From: Streptomyces sp. TLI_146
Lineage (GTDB): Bacteria; Actinomycetota; Actinomycetes; Streptomycetales; Streptomycetaceae
Direction: 5' to 3'
Length of the DNA: 64,000 nt
NCBI RefSeq assembly: GCF_002846415.1
Contig: NZ_PJMX01000001.1
Location: 4,402,001-4,466,000 of the forward strand
The notes beneath the pieces are model-generated. The model searched no databases. It was not told the DNA's origin and saw only the letters and a program-made list of their open reading frames with translations. The number at the start of each line of letters is the position of its first letter. The stretch's first letter is position 1. This document shows, piece by piece, positions 41,992-50,288 of this stretch. A program made the translations under genes and the position numbers.

Positions 41992-43275
41992 ATGAGTACG
42001 GAGACGTACGTACGCGCAGGTCAGGAGCGGGTTGTGGAGGCGGACGAGGCGGGGGCGGAGCGGAACGCCGGGCGGCGTGCGGCGGGACTCCCTGCCGGGC
42101 GGCCCGCCGCCGACGAACGGTGGCTGCCCGTCGTGATGCACGCCGCCTTCTTCCTGCTGCTCGGCGCCTCGCTCACGCGGTTCCTGATCCGCCACCCCGG
42201 CGACGGCCGCACCCCGTGGATCGTGGCGCTCTCGGCCGCCCTGGCTCTGCTGTACGTCCTCGGCCCCGCCCTGGGATCACGGCCGACGCCCCGGCGGCTC
42301 GGCTGGCTCGGGGTGGTGGTGGCGGTGTGGATGGTGCTCGTGGTGCTCGCGCCGAGCTTCGCGTGGTGCGCGGTGCCGCTGTTCTACACCGGGCTGCGGA
42401 CGCTGCCGACACGGGCCGCGCTGGTGCTGGTGGCCCTGCTGACCGCGTTCGTGGTGGCCGCGCAGCTGATGCTGGCCGAAGGGGTCGATCCGAACCTGGT
42501 GGTCGCCCCGCCCGCCGTCGCGGCCGTCGCCACCGCCGTCTTCGTCCATATGCAGCGCCAGGCGGACCGGCAGCGCCACCTCATCGACGACCTGATCCGC
42601 ACCCGGCGCGAACTGGCCGCCACCGAGCGGCGCGAGGGCACGCTCGCCGAGCGCCAGCGCCTCTCCATGGAGATCCACGACACGCTCGCCCAGGGCCTGT
42701 CCAGCCAGCAGATGCTGCTCCAGGCGTCGGAGCGGGTGTGGGAGTCCGACCCGGCGGCGGCCCGCCGCCACGTCCGTACGGCCGAGTCGATCGCCGAGCG
42801 CAACCTCGCCGAGGCCCGCCGCTTCGTCCACGACCTCGCCCCCGCCGAGCTCGCGGCGGGCGGCAGCCTGCCCCAGGCCCTGCGGGCGCTGGCGGCCCGG
42901 GCGGCCGCGGAGTCGTCCCTGGATGTACGGCTGCACGTCGACGGGGTGCCCGTCGCCCTCCCCGACCGGGTCGAGTCGACGCTGCTGCGGATCGCGCAGG
43001 GGGCGCTCGCGAACGTACGCGAGCACGCCGGGGCGCGTACGGCCGCGCTCACCCTCACCTATCTGGGCGACCAGATCGTGCTGGACGTCGCGGACGACGG
43101 GCGCGGGTTCACGGGCGCGGGCGCGGAGTCCCGGGACGGCCGGGGCCACGGGCTGCCCGCGATGCGGGCGCGGCTGCGGCAGCTCGGGGGCACGCTGACC
43201 GTGGAGTCGGCGCCAGGGGAAGGCGCGGTGCTGTCCGCGGCGATTCCACTGGATCCGCTGGAGGGTGTGCGATGA
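41992..43275 (+). CDS. senS: Sensor histidine kinase SenS
   Basis: NarL-type histidine kinase of 427 residues. Five membrane segments are visible (LPVVMHAAFFLLLGASL, PWIVALSAALALLYVLG, LGWLGVVVAVWMVLVVLAPSF, ALVLVALLTAFVVAAQL, VVAPPAVAAVATAVFV), as described for SenS. HisKA_3: RLSMEIHDTLAQGLSSQQMLLQ (phosphorylated His), and HATPase: ALANVREHAGARTAALTLTYLGDQIVLDVADDGRGF...GHGLPAMRARL. The partner sensor HbpS is divergent and the regulator SenR follows. Start uncertain: ATG at 41992 used; ATG at 41965 and GTG at 41986 also possible. Confidence 0.93.
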   Translation: MSTETYVRAGQERVVEADEAGAERNAGRRAAGLPAGRPAADERWLPVVMHAAFFLLLGASLTRFLIRHPGDGRTPWIVALSAALALLYVLGPALGSRPTPRRLGWLGVVVAVWMVLVVLAPSFAWCAVPLFYTGLRTLPTRAALVLVALLTAFVVAAQLMLAEGVDPNLVVAPPAVAAVATAVFVHMQRQADRQRHLIDDLIRTRRELAATERREGTLAERQRLSMEIHDTLAQGLSSQQMLLQASERVWESDPAAARRHVRTAESIAERNLAEARRFVHDLAPAELAAGGSLPQALRALAARAAAESSLDVRLHVDGVPVALPDRVESTLLRIAQGALANVREHAGARTAALTLTYLGDQIVLDVADDGRGFTGAGAESRDGRGHGLPAMRARLRQLGGTLTVESAPGEGAVLSAAIPLDPLEGVR

Positions 43276-43304
43276 GGGGTGTCCGATGAAGGGTGTCCGA
43301 TGAA
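43263..43304 (+). repeat. Three 14-bp tandem units at the senS-senR junction
   Basis: GGGTGTGCGATGAG, GGGTGTCCGATGAA, GGGTGTCCGATGAA. Each unit carries an ATG, in three different frames; the first overlaps the senS stop and only the third (43300) is in frame with senR. Confidence 0.95.
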
Positions 43305-43914
43305 GGTGCTGTTGTGCGACGACCACGCGGTCGTACGGGCCGGACTGCTCGCGCTGCTCGGCAGCGAGCCCGACATCGAGGTGGTCGGGGAGGCGGGCAC
43401 CGGCGAGGAGGCGGTCGCGGCGGCGGCCAAGCTGCGCCCCGACGTCGTCCTGATGGACCTCCAGCTCGGCCCGGGCATCGACGGGGTCGAGGCGACACGG
43501 CGGATCGCGGCGACGGGGGTGCGGGTGCTCGTCCTGACCACGTACGACACGGACGCGGACATCACACGGGCGATCGCGGCCGGGGCGACGGGCTACCTGC
43601 TGAAGGCGGAGCGCCCGGAGGAGCTGTTCGCGGCGATCCGCGCGGCCGCCCAGGGCCGCACCGCCCTTTCACCCCCCGTGGCGAGCCGGGTCATGGAACG
43701 CATGCGGGGCACCGGCCGCCCCTCCCTCACCGACCGCGAGCTGGACATCCTGGCGCAGCTGTCCCGGGGCCTGGGCAACCGCGAGATCGCGCGGGCGCTG
43801 TTCATCAGCGAGGCGACGGTGAAGACGCATCTGGGCAGGATCTACGAGAAGTTGGGGGTGGAGACGCGGGCCGGGGCCGTGGCGGAGGGGAAGGAACGGC
43901 GGCTGCTGCCGTGA
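43300..43914 (+). CDS. senR: NarL/LuxR-type response regulator SenR
   Basis: Response regulator of 204 residues: receiver domain MKVLLCDDHAVVRAGLLALLG with phosphoacceptor Asp in DVVLMDLQL and conserved Lys in GYLLKAERPEEL; C-terminal LuxR HTH LTDRELDILAQLSRGLGNREIARALFISEATVKTHLGRIYEKLGV. Partner of SenS. In S. reticuli the system controls oxidative-stress genes such as the catalase-peroxidase; no such target lies in this window. ATG at 43300 begins inside the third copy of a 14-bp tandem repeat. Confidence 0.95.
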   Translation: MKVLLCDDHAVVRAGLLALLGSEPDIEVVGEAGTGEEAVAAAAKLRPDVVLMDLQLGPGIDGVEATRRIAATGVRVLVLTTYDTDADITRAIAAGATGYLLKAERPEELFAAIRAAAQGRTALSPPVASRVMERMRGTGRPSLTDRELDILAQLSRGLGNREIARALFISEATVKTHLGRIYEKLGVETRAGAVAEGKERRLLP

Positions 43915-44037
43915 GGGCGGCCCCCACCCCGCCCCTTCCCTGAACCCTCCCGGGGTGGGTGGCCGGCTGAGGCGGTCTCCCGGGGGCTACGCCCCGGACC
44001 CCTTGGGCGGGGCCTGCGGCCCCCGTACCCCGCTTCC

Positions 44038-44186
44038 TTCGTCTGCGGGCCGGTGGGTGGCCGGTCACGCAGTTCCCCGCGCCCCTCAGATGCCGCTCCG
44101 CGGCAATCCCCTGGGCGCCCCGCAGGGGCGCGCTTCCAGGGGCGCGGGGAACTGCGCGAGCAACCCACCACCGGGCCGCAGGCAAA
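44038..44186. repeat. Dispersed repeat, inverted pair (locus H)
   Basis: Reverse copy 44038-44086 (with a TCACGCAG variant of TCGCGCAG), loop with GGGCGCCCCGCAGGGGCGC, forward copy 44138-44186. The flank at 43922-43941 also has the accessory module CCCACCCCGCCCCTTCCC. The 339-bp gap 43915-44253 between senR and the next gene holds nothing else. Confidence 0.9.
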
Positions 44187-44253
44187 AGGGGACCGGGGCG
44201 CGGCCCGGGGGCTCGGGGCGAGGGGGACGGCCCCCTCGTGGGACCATCGGAGC

Positions 44254-44757
44254 GTGCTCGACATCGGCTACTCCCTCTCCAACCGCTTCCCCGACCCCCC
44301 GCAGACCGACTACCGCCGGGCGGACGTACACGCGCTGCGCCACGACCTCTTCTGCGGAGACGTCTACCTCGCCGACACCAAGGCGGACCGCGAGGTGTCC
44401 ACAGCCTGGGGATGGGTGCCGGTGCTCGACTTCGCGTGGGCGCTCTGCGACACCGTGGAGGCGCTCGACCGCGACCCGCGCGGCAGCCGCTCCTCCCGGA
44501 GCCAGTACGCCGAGATCGACTTCACCGAGTCCACCGACCGCATGCTCTTCGAGCGCCGCTTCGGCTGGGTGGACGTCGAGGCCGACTGGATGCCCGGCGA
44601 CGAGCCGCCGCTCACCTTCAGCCACCGGCTCCTGCGCCGCGAGGCCCGCGACTTCCTGCACGACGTGATCGCCGACCTCAGCGACATGCACGACGACCTC
44701 GCCGAGAACCCCGTCATCTGGACGCTCCAGTCCCGCTTCCCCCGCATCACGGACTAG
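44254..44757 (+). CDS. Hypothetical acidic cytoplasmic protein (167 aa)
   Basis: Starts VLDIGYSLSNRFPDPPQTDYRRADVHALRHDLFCGDVYLADTKADREVSTAWGWVPVLDFAWALCDTVEALDRDPRGSRSSRSQYAEIDFTESTDRMLFERRFGWVDVEADWMPGDEPPLTFSHRLLRREARDFLHDVIADLSD. It looks like a real, soluble, conserved Streptomyces protein (balanced composition, many aromatics and acidic residues), but I do not recognise a family with certainty. GTG at 44254; the frame upstream is repeat translation. Ends 28 bases before the convergent pentapeptide gene. Confidence 0.75.
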   Translation: MLDIGYSLSNRFPDPPQTDYRRADVHALRHDLFCGDVYLADTKADREVSTAWGWVPVLDFAWALCDTVEALDRDPRGSRSSRSQYAEIDFTESTDRMLFERRFGWVDVEADWMPGDEPPLTFSHRLLRREARDFLHDVIADLSDMHDDLAENPVIWTLQSRFPRITD

Positions 44758-44785
44758 GGCCCGGGGAAGCGGGACGGGACGGCCC

Positions 44786-45466
44786 TCACGCCACCACCCG
44801 TACCCCCACCTGCGCCGCGAACGCCGGCGCCAGGTCCACCAGCTGGGACGGCGTGATCACCGCCCCCGCCAGGCGGTCCACGCCCCGGGCGATGTCCAGG
44901 AGCGCCGCGCCCCGCAGGTCCACGTCCTTCATACGGGCCCCCGTGAAGTCCGCGCCCCGCAGCTCGCAGCCCGCGAACGCCACCCGGTCCAGGCGGGCCG
45001 ACGCGAAGTCCGGCTCGGCCAGGACGCAGTTCTCGAAGACCACGTCCCGTAGCTCCGTATCGCGCAGATTGAGGTAGTCGATCTTGCCGCCGCGGATCAG
45101 GACCCGCTCCAGGACCGCCCCGTGGAGCTGGACGCCGCCCATGCGCACATCGTGGATCTCCACGTCGCGCAGAGACGCGCGCGACAGGTCCGTCCCCACG
45201 CCCCGTACGCCCGAGAGCACCGTGTCGATGAAACGGGCGCCGGGCAGCCGGGTCTCGTCCAGCGCGCAGCCGTACACCCCGCAGTCCATGAAGCGGGCGC
45301 CGGTGCCCTCCTGGCCCGACAGGTCCAGGTTCCGGAACTCCAGGCCGTCGTAGTCGCCCTCCGGTTCCAGTTCCGCCGGACCGTGCGGGGCCAGCGGGGG
45401 CAGCCGCACCTCAGGACGCCGCACCGCCGTCACTTCCCTGGTCACTTCCCTCGCCCTCTTCGCCAT
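44786..45466 (-). CDS. Pentapeptide-repeat protein
   Basis: Protein of 226 residues with a right-handed quadrilateral beta-helix pattern A(D/N)LXX: LEFRNLDLSGQEGTGARFMDCGVYGCALDETRLPGARFIDTVLSGV...LSRASLRDVEIHDVRMGGVQLHGAVLERV...LNLRDTELRDVVFENC...DFASARLDRVAFAGCELRGADFTGARMKDVDLRGAALL. A basic N-terminal tail precedes it. Some such proteins mimic DNA and protect gyrase, but most have unknown roles. ATG at 45466 (MAKRAREVTREV) is chosen. Confidence 0.9.
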   Translation of the reverse strand: MAKRAREVTREVTAVRRPEVRLPPLAPHGPAELEPEGDYDGLEFRNLDLSGQEGTGARFMDCGVYGCALDETRLPGARFIDTVLSGVRGVGTDLSRASLRDVEIHDVRMGGVQLHGAVLERVLIRGGKIDYLNLRDTELRDVVFENCVLAEPDFASARLDRVAFAGCELRGADFTGARMKDVDLRGAALLDIARGVDRLAGAVITPSQLVDLAPAFAAQVGVRVVA

Positions 45467-45577
45467 GACTCCATGCTGGACCACGCCACTGACAACCGCC
45501 CCACCCCTACCTGTCACATTCCACCCTGCTCACACCGTCTCTAGAGATGAGTGCCCGCACAGCGACAGGAGAGCAGC

Positions 45578-46738
45578 ATGGACCGGATCACCGTCATCGG
45601 CGGCGGCCTCGCCGGGCTCACCGCGGCCATCACCGCAGCCGAGTCCGGCGCCCGGGTGAACCTGTACGAGTCGCACCACACGCTGGGCGGACGCGCGCGT
45701 ACCGCGGAGGGTCCGTACCTGACCAACGACGGTCCGCATGTGCTCTACAACGGGGGCCCGCACTGGGCCTGGCTCAAACGCCGCGGCCTGCTCGGGCAGG
45801 TCGCCTCCGTGGCGCCGCTCGAAGCGGCGAGGTTCCGCTTCAGCTGGGACGGCTCGCTGCGCCACACTCCGCCTCTGGCGCTGCTCAAGCTGGCCCGGCA
45901 GAGTCCGGAAACCGCCCCGGTGGACCGCGACTTCGCCTCCTGGGCCGCCGGAGTCGTCGGCTCCAAGGCGGCCCGCGCCGCCGCCAACTACGCCGCTGTG
46001 GCGCTCTTCCACCACGACCCGGGCTCGCTCTCCGCCGCCTTCGTCCAGGAGCGGCTGCACCGCGCCACCGCACTGCCGCCCGAGGCCCGCTATCCGGTGG
46101 GCGGTTGGGGCGCCGTCGTCGACCGGATGGCGACGCGCGCGTGGGAGCTGGGGGTGCATGTGGAGACCACCGCGCGCGTGGACGCGCTCCCCGAGGACCA
46201 CGGCCCCGTCGTCGTCGCCACCTCCCTCGACGCCGCCCGGCGGCTGCTCGGCGACGACTCGCTGCACTGGACCAGTGGCCGCACGGCCCTGCTCGACCTG
46301 GGGCTCAGTACGCGCAGGGGCGACCCGTTCGTCGTCTCCGACCTGGAGCACCCGGGCTGGATCGAGCGGTTCACCGCCGCCCACCGCACCCTCGCCCCGG
46401 CCGGACACCAGCTGCTCCAGGCGCAGTTCCCCATCGCCCCGCACGAGTCGAAGGCCGACGGCGTCGCGCGCGGGGAGCGGCTGCTCGACGCCTCGTTCGC
46501 GGGCTGGCGCCAGCGGGTCGCCTGGCGCCGGGACGCGCTGGCGGCGGGGCGTACCGGGGCGGTGGACCTGCCCGGCACCACCTGGCGCGACCGCCCGGCG
46601 ATCGACCGCGGTGACGGGGTGTTCCTCGCGGGCGACCAGGTGGCCGCGCCGGGCATGCTCTCGGAGGTCGCGTTCGCGAGCGGGATCGAGGCGGCGTCAC
46701 TGGCGGTACGGAGCCTGAGACTGACCCGGGCCTCCTGA
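45578..46738 (+). CDS. FAD-dependent NAD(P)-binding oxidoreductase, phytoene-desaturase-like
   Basis: Flavoprotein of 386 residues. N-terminal Rossmann motif MDRITVIGGGLAGLTAAITAAESGARVNLYESHHTLGGRART (GxGxxG, then GGRA), and a C-terminal FAD segment GDGVFLAGDQVAAPGMLSEVAFASGIEAASLAV. This is the amine-oxidase/phytoene-dehydrogenase superfamily. No carotenoid genes are adjacent, so the substrate is unknown. ATG at 45578 has AGGAGAG about eight bases before it. Confidence 0.88.
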   Translation: MDRITVIGGGLAGLTAAITAAESGARVNLYESHHTLGGRARTAEGPYLTNDGPHVLYNGGPHWAWLKRRGLLGQVASVAPLEAARFRFSWDGSLRHTPPLALLKLARQSPETAPVDRDFASWAAGVVGSKAARAAANYAAVALFHHDPGSLSAAFVQERLHRATALPPEARYPVGGWGAVVDRMATRAWELGVHVETTARVDALPEDHGPVVVATSLDAARRLLGDDSLHWTSGRTALLDLGLSTRRGDPFVVSDLEHPGWIERFTAAHRTLAPAGHQLLQAQFPIAPHESKADGVARGERLLDASFAGWRQRVAWRRDALAAGRTGAVDLPGTTWRDRPAIDRGDGVFLAGDQVAAPGMLSEVAFASGIEAASLAVRSLRLTRAS

Positions 46739-46750
46739 CGGGGCCTGCCG

Positions 46751-46790
46751 GGGCTCGACTGGGCTTGACTGGGCTCGACTGGGCTTGACC
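46751..46790 (+). repeat. Four 10-bp direct repeats before the SoxR-type box
   Basis: GGGCTCGACT, GGGCTTGACT, GGGCTCGACT, GGGCTTGACC. They repeat at one helical turn, and the last unit forms the -35-like TTGACC that enters the SoxR-type palindrome. Confidence 0.9.
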
Positions 46791-46815
46791 TCAAGGGAAC
46801 TTGAGGTCGGAGGCT
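46785..46815 (+). promoter_or_regulatory. SoxR-type box and MerR-family promoter
   Basis: CCTCAAGGGAACTTGAGG (46789-46806) equals the classical SoxR box (CCTCAAGTTAACTTGAGG) except for two central bases; arms extend to GACCTCAAG and CTTGAGGTC. A -35-like TTGACC (46785-46790) and -10-like GAGGCT (46810-46815) are 19 bases apart, the over-long spacing used by MerR-type activators. Confidence 0.85.
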
Positions 46816-46856
46816 GACGGCAAGCATCCGCCCCGCCCCCGTCAGGAGCCCCAGCC

Positions 46857-47864
46857 ATGCACGCCATCCGCCTCCACACCTTCGGCCCCGCCGAGAACCT
46901 CGCGTACGAGAAGACCGAGGACCCCGTGCCCGGCCCCGGCCAGGTGCGGATCGCCGTCGCCGCGGCCGGGGTGCACCTGCTCGACACGGCCCTGCGCGAG
47001 GGCCGGCCGGGCCCCTTCCCGGCCCCGCCCGTCCTGCCGACGATCCCCGGCCGCGAGGTCGCGGGCACGGTCGACGCGCTGGGCGAGGGCACGGACCCCG
47101 GCTGGCTCGGCAAGCGGGTGGTGACCCACCTGGGCATGGCCCCCGGAGGCTACGCCGAACTGGCGGTGGCGGACGCGGCCCGCCTCCACGAGATCCCGCC
47201 GAACCTCGACCCCGCCGAAGCGGTCGCGATGATCGGCACGGGCCGTACGACGATGGGCATCCTCCAGTTCACCGACCTCGGCCCCGACTCGGTGGCCATC
47301 GTCCCGGCCGCCGCGGGCGGCATCGGCACGCTGCTGGTGCAGTACGTGAAGAACACCGGCGGCACGGTCGTCGGCCTCGCCGGCGGCCCCGCCAAGACCG
47401 CCCGCGTCCGCGAGAACGGCGCGGACCTGGCCGTCGACTACCTGCGCCCCGACTGGCCCGACACCGTAAGGGAGTTCCTCGGCGCCGACCGCCGCGCCAC
47501 GGTCGTCTTCGACTCGGTGGGCGGCACCACCGGCCGCACCGCGGTCGACTTCCTCGCCCCCGGCGGCCGGCACCTCGTCTTCGGCTGGTCGGGGGCGGGC
47601 CCGCACGACGGCGAACCGCTGACGTTCACGCAGGAGTACCTGACCGAGCACGCCCTCACGTCCCAGAACGTCCTGGGCCCGGCGATGCTGTCCCGCGCCG
47701 AGGGCCCGGACCCCCTGCGCACCCTGGAGACCCGCGCCCTGGAGAAGGCCGCGACGGGCCGCCTGCGCCCGGCGGTCCAGCGCTTCCCGCTCGCGGAGGC
47801 GGCCGCGGCGCATCGGGCGCTGGAGGGGCGGGGGACGGTGGGGAAGGTGGTGTTGGTGCCGTGA
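46857..47864 (+). CDS. Zinc-binding-dehydrogenase-like NADPH:quinone oxidoreductase (SoxR target)
   Basis: MDR-superfamily reductase of 335 residues: HAIRLHTFGPAENLAYEKTEDPVPGPGQVRIAVAAAGV, PTIPGREVAGTVDALGEGT, then the nucleotide-binding VAIVPAAAGGIGTLLVQYVKNTGGTVVGLAGG and VVFDSVGGTTGR. It lacks the catalytic zinc cysteine, as quinone reductases do. ATG at 46857. A SoxR-type promoter lies just upstream; in S. coelicolor SoxR activates an oxidoreductase gene in response to redox-active antibiotics such as actinorhodin, and this looks like its orthologue. Detoxification of quinones or phenazines is inferred. Confidence 0.92.
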   Translation: MHAIRLHTFGPAENLAYEKTEDPVPGPGQVRIAVAAAGVHLLDTALREGRPGPFPAPPVLPTIPGREVAGTVDALGEGTDPGWLGKRVVTHLGMAPGGYAELAVADAARLHEIPPNLDPAEAVAMIGTGRTTMGILQFTDLGPDSVAIVPAAAGGIGTLLVQYVKNTGGTVVGLAGGPAKTARVRENGADLAVDYLRPDWPDTVREFLGADRRATVVFDSVGGTTGRTAVDFLAPGGRHLVFGWSGAGPHDGEPLTFTQEYLTEHALTSQNVLGPAMLSRAEGPDPLRTLETRALEKAATGRLRPAVQRFPLAEAAAAHRALEGRGTVGKVVLVP

Positions 47865-47920
47865 GGTTTCCTGAGGTGCCTGAGGGCCCCTGAGGCCCTT
47901 CAGAGGTGGTGATCGCCCCC

Positions 47921-49318
47921 TCAATGCCTCCCGGAAATCCGGTCCGCCACCACAGCGATCCGGTCCGTCGTCGCCGTATGCGACGACAGCTCGCGGCGGT
48001 CCGCCCCCCGGTACGCCGCGTACATCCCCCGCACCCCCAGCCAGCGGAAAGGTTCCGGCTCCCAGCGGCGGACCTTGTGGTTGACCCAGGGCAGGGCGGT
48101 CAGTTCGGTGGGGCCGGACTGGCCGGAGTCCTGTTGGACCAGGTCGCGCAGGGTGCGGGCGGCGAGGTTGGCGGTGGCCACGCCGGAGCCGACGTAGCCG
48201 CCCGCCCAGCCGAGGCCCGTCGAGCGGTCCAGGGTGACCGTGGCGCACCAGTCGCGCGGCACCCCGAGCACCCCCGACCAGGCGTGCGTGACCGCGACCC
48301 CGGCGAGCTGGGGGAAGAAGCGGATCAGGATCTCGCGCAGGGCCTCGATGGTCTCCGGCTGCGTACGGCCGTCGTTGTCGGTGCGGGAGCCGAAGCGGTA
48401 CGGCACGCCGCGCCCGCCGAGCGCGATCCGGCCGTCGGCGGTGCGCTGCGCGTACATGTACGCGTGCGCCATGTCACCCAGCGTCTCGCGGCCCTCCCAG
48501 CCGATCGTCTCCCACAGGTCGGCGGGCAGCGGCTCGGTGGCGATCATCGACGAGTTCATCGGCAGCCAGGCGCGGCGCTGGCCCTTCAGGGACGCGGTGA
48601 ACCCCTCGGTGCAGCGCAGGACGTACGGGGCGCGGACGGTCCCGTACGGGGTGACCGCGTGCTTGGGGCGGATCTCCGTCACCGGGGTCGACTCGTGGAC
48701 GGTCACGCCCAGCGCCTCCACCGCCGCCGCCAGGCCCTTGACCAGCTTGACGGGGTGGATGCGGGCGCCGTGCGGGGTCCAGGCGGAGCCGACGGCCCCG
48801 GCGACCCGCACCCGCTCGGCCGTCTCGCGGGCCCCGAGCAGCAGCCGGTCCTGCTCGCCGAACGCGAGCTCGGCGGCGTGGAACGCCTTGAGGCGGGCCA
48901 ACTGGGCGGGGGTGTAGGCCACTTCGAGCACCCCGCCCTGATGGACGTCGGCGTCGATCGACTCCTGCGCCGCCGCCCGCACGACCTCCTCGACCGTCTC
49001 GTTCATCGCCCGCTGGAGGCGTACGGCGGCCTCGTGGCCGTGCAGCTTCGCGTACCGGTCGCGGCCCGCGATGCCGTTGTAGAGCCAGCCGCCGTTGCGG
49101 CCGGAGGCGCCGTAGCCGCAGAAGCGGGCCTCCAGGACGGTGATGTTGAGGAAGGGGACGGCCTTCTTGAGGTAGTACGCCGTCCACAGCCCCGTGTAGC
49201 CGCCGCCCACGATGACGACGTCGGCCGTCGCGTCGCCGGTCAGGGGCTCGCGGGGGGCGGGGATGCCGTCCTGCGCGTACCAGAAGGAGATGCCGCCGTT
49301 GATCGTCCGCGTGCTCAT
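47921..49318 (-). CDS. FAD-dependent amine/amino-acid oxidase (DAO family)
   Basis: Flavoenzyme of 465 residues. FAD motif ADVVIVGGGYTGLWTAYYLKKAVPFLNITVLEARFCGYGASGRNGGW (GASGRNGG is typical of DAO-family oxidases such as PuuB-like gamma-glutamylputrescine oxidoreductases), and a C-terminal WSGVLGVPRDWCATVTLDRSTGLGWAGGYVGSGVATANLAARTLRDL. Oxidises an amine or amino acid, producing peroxide; substrate unknown. ATG at 49318; the frame extends much further upstream, but that part is antisense to the DsbA-like gene. Confidence 0.92.
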   Translation of the reverse strand: MSTRTINGGISFWYAQDGIPAPREPLTGDATADVVIVGGGYTGLWTAYYLKKAVPFLNITVLEARFCGYGASGRNGGWLYNGIAGRDRYAKLHGHEAAVRLQRAMNETVEEVVRAAAQESIDADVHQGGVLEVAYTPAQLARLKAFHAAELAFGEQDRLLLGARETAERVRVAGAVGSAWTPHGARIHPVKLVKGLAAAVEALGVTVHESTPVTEIRPKHAVTPYGTVRAPYVLRCTEGFTASLKGQRRAWLPMNSSMIATEPLPADLWETIGWEGRETLGDMAHAYMYAQRTADGRIALGGRGVPYRFGSRTDNDGRTQPETIEALREILIRFFPQLAGVAVTHAWSGVLGVPRDWCATVTLDRSTGLGWAGGYVGSGVATANLAARTLRDLVQQDSGQSGPTELTALPWVNHKVRRWEPEPFRWLGVRGMYAAYRGADRRELSSHTATTDRIAVVADRISGRH

Positions 49319-49550
49319 GGGGCTTGTTGGTACACCGCCGGGTGGGACCTGTCCAGATGCGGAATCCGCAGGTACGGAATCCGAAGGCGCGGAAAAGGGG
49401 TCGCGCGGGACCTTCGGCCCTGCGGGTCGGGACCTTCGGCGGGCCGGGCCGCCCGGCCGGGCAACTAGCTTCGATATGGACAGGTTTGGCACGACATCGA
49501 AGCGCCGTCGAACCACCATCGAGAGCGACACCGTGGGAGAGCTGACTCGT

Positions 49551-50288
49551 ATGACCGGACGTCCGTCCGCACGCAAGGTCCGTCGCGCGGCCGTGGCGCT
49601 CGCGCTCGCCGGGGCGCTCGGCGTCTCGGTCGCCGCGTGCTCCTCGGGGTCCGGTTCGAGTGCCTCCGCCCCGGCCGACCTTGAGGTGAAGGCCGCGCCG
49701 CACGCGGCGACCCTCGCCAAGCTCCCGGCGAAGGCGGAGGGTGCGGAAATCGTCGTGGGCAGCCCGTCGGCCGCGCACACCGTGACCGTGTACGAGGACC
49801 CGCGCTGCCCGTACTGCGCCAAGTTCGAGGCGTCCGGCGCGGTGCCGCTCGCGGAGCTCGCCGCCCAGGGCAAGGTCAAGATCCGCTACACGCTCGCCTC
49901 CTTCCTCGATCGCAACCTCGGCGGCAGCGGATCCAAGAACGCGGCGGGCGCGCTGCGGGCGTCGGTGGACGCGGGCAGGTTCGCCGAGTACCACGCGGCC
50001 GTCTTCGCCAGCCAGCCCGAGGACGAGGGCAGCGACGGCTACACCGCCGACAACCTGCTGAAGATCGCGGACAAAGTGCCGGGTCTGCGCGGCGCCGCCT
50101 TCGACAAGGCGGTGCGCGAGAACACGTACAAAAGCTGGGTGGCGTCCGCCGAGAAGGCCTTCGAGGGCTCCGGCGTGAACTCCAGCCCGACCGTCCTGAT
50201 CGATGGCGAGCGCCCGGCGGGCGACGGCTCGGCGATCCTGGACGCGGACGCGTTCGCGAAGGTGCTCAAGGACGCCGGTATCTCGTGA
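49551..50288 (+). CDS. DsbA-family thioredoxin-fold lipoprotein
   Basis: Secreted thiol-disulfide oxidoreductase of 245 residues. Twin-arginine-like/basic start and lipobox VAAC (Cys near 30), then TVYEDPRCPYCAKFE with the CPYC active site, FLDRNLGGSGSKNAAGALRASVDAGRFAEYHAAVFA and the cis-Pro loop VNSSPTVLIDG. DSBA-like (Thioredoxin_4) family, as in the oxidative folding of exported proteins. ATG at 49551 gives the best signal peptide; GTG at 49530 and ATG at 49476 are in frame. Its last 23 bases overlap the convergent rhomboid-like gene. Confidence 0.9.
   Translation: MTGRPSARKVRRAAVALALAGALGVSVAACSSGSGSSASAPADLEVKAAPHAATLAKLPAKAEGAEIVVGSPSAAHTVTVYEDPRCPYCAKFEASGAVPLAELAAQGKVKIRYTLASFLDRNLGGSGSKNAAGALRASVDAGRFAEYHAAVFASQPEDEGSDGYTADNLLKIADKVPGLRGAAFDKAVRENTYKSWVASAEKAFEGSGVNSSPTVLIDGERPAGDGSAILDADAFAKVLKDAGIS

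Noticed and set aside
49319..49879. N-terminal extension of the DAO-family oxidase frame
   Set aside because: The extension is antisense to the DsbA-like gene and has no flavoprotein sequence; the protein proper starts at the ATG at 49318.
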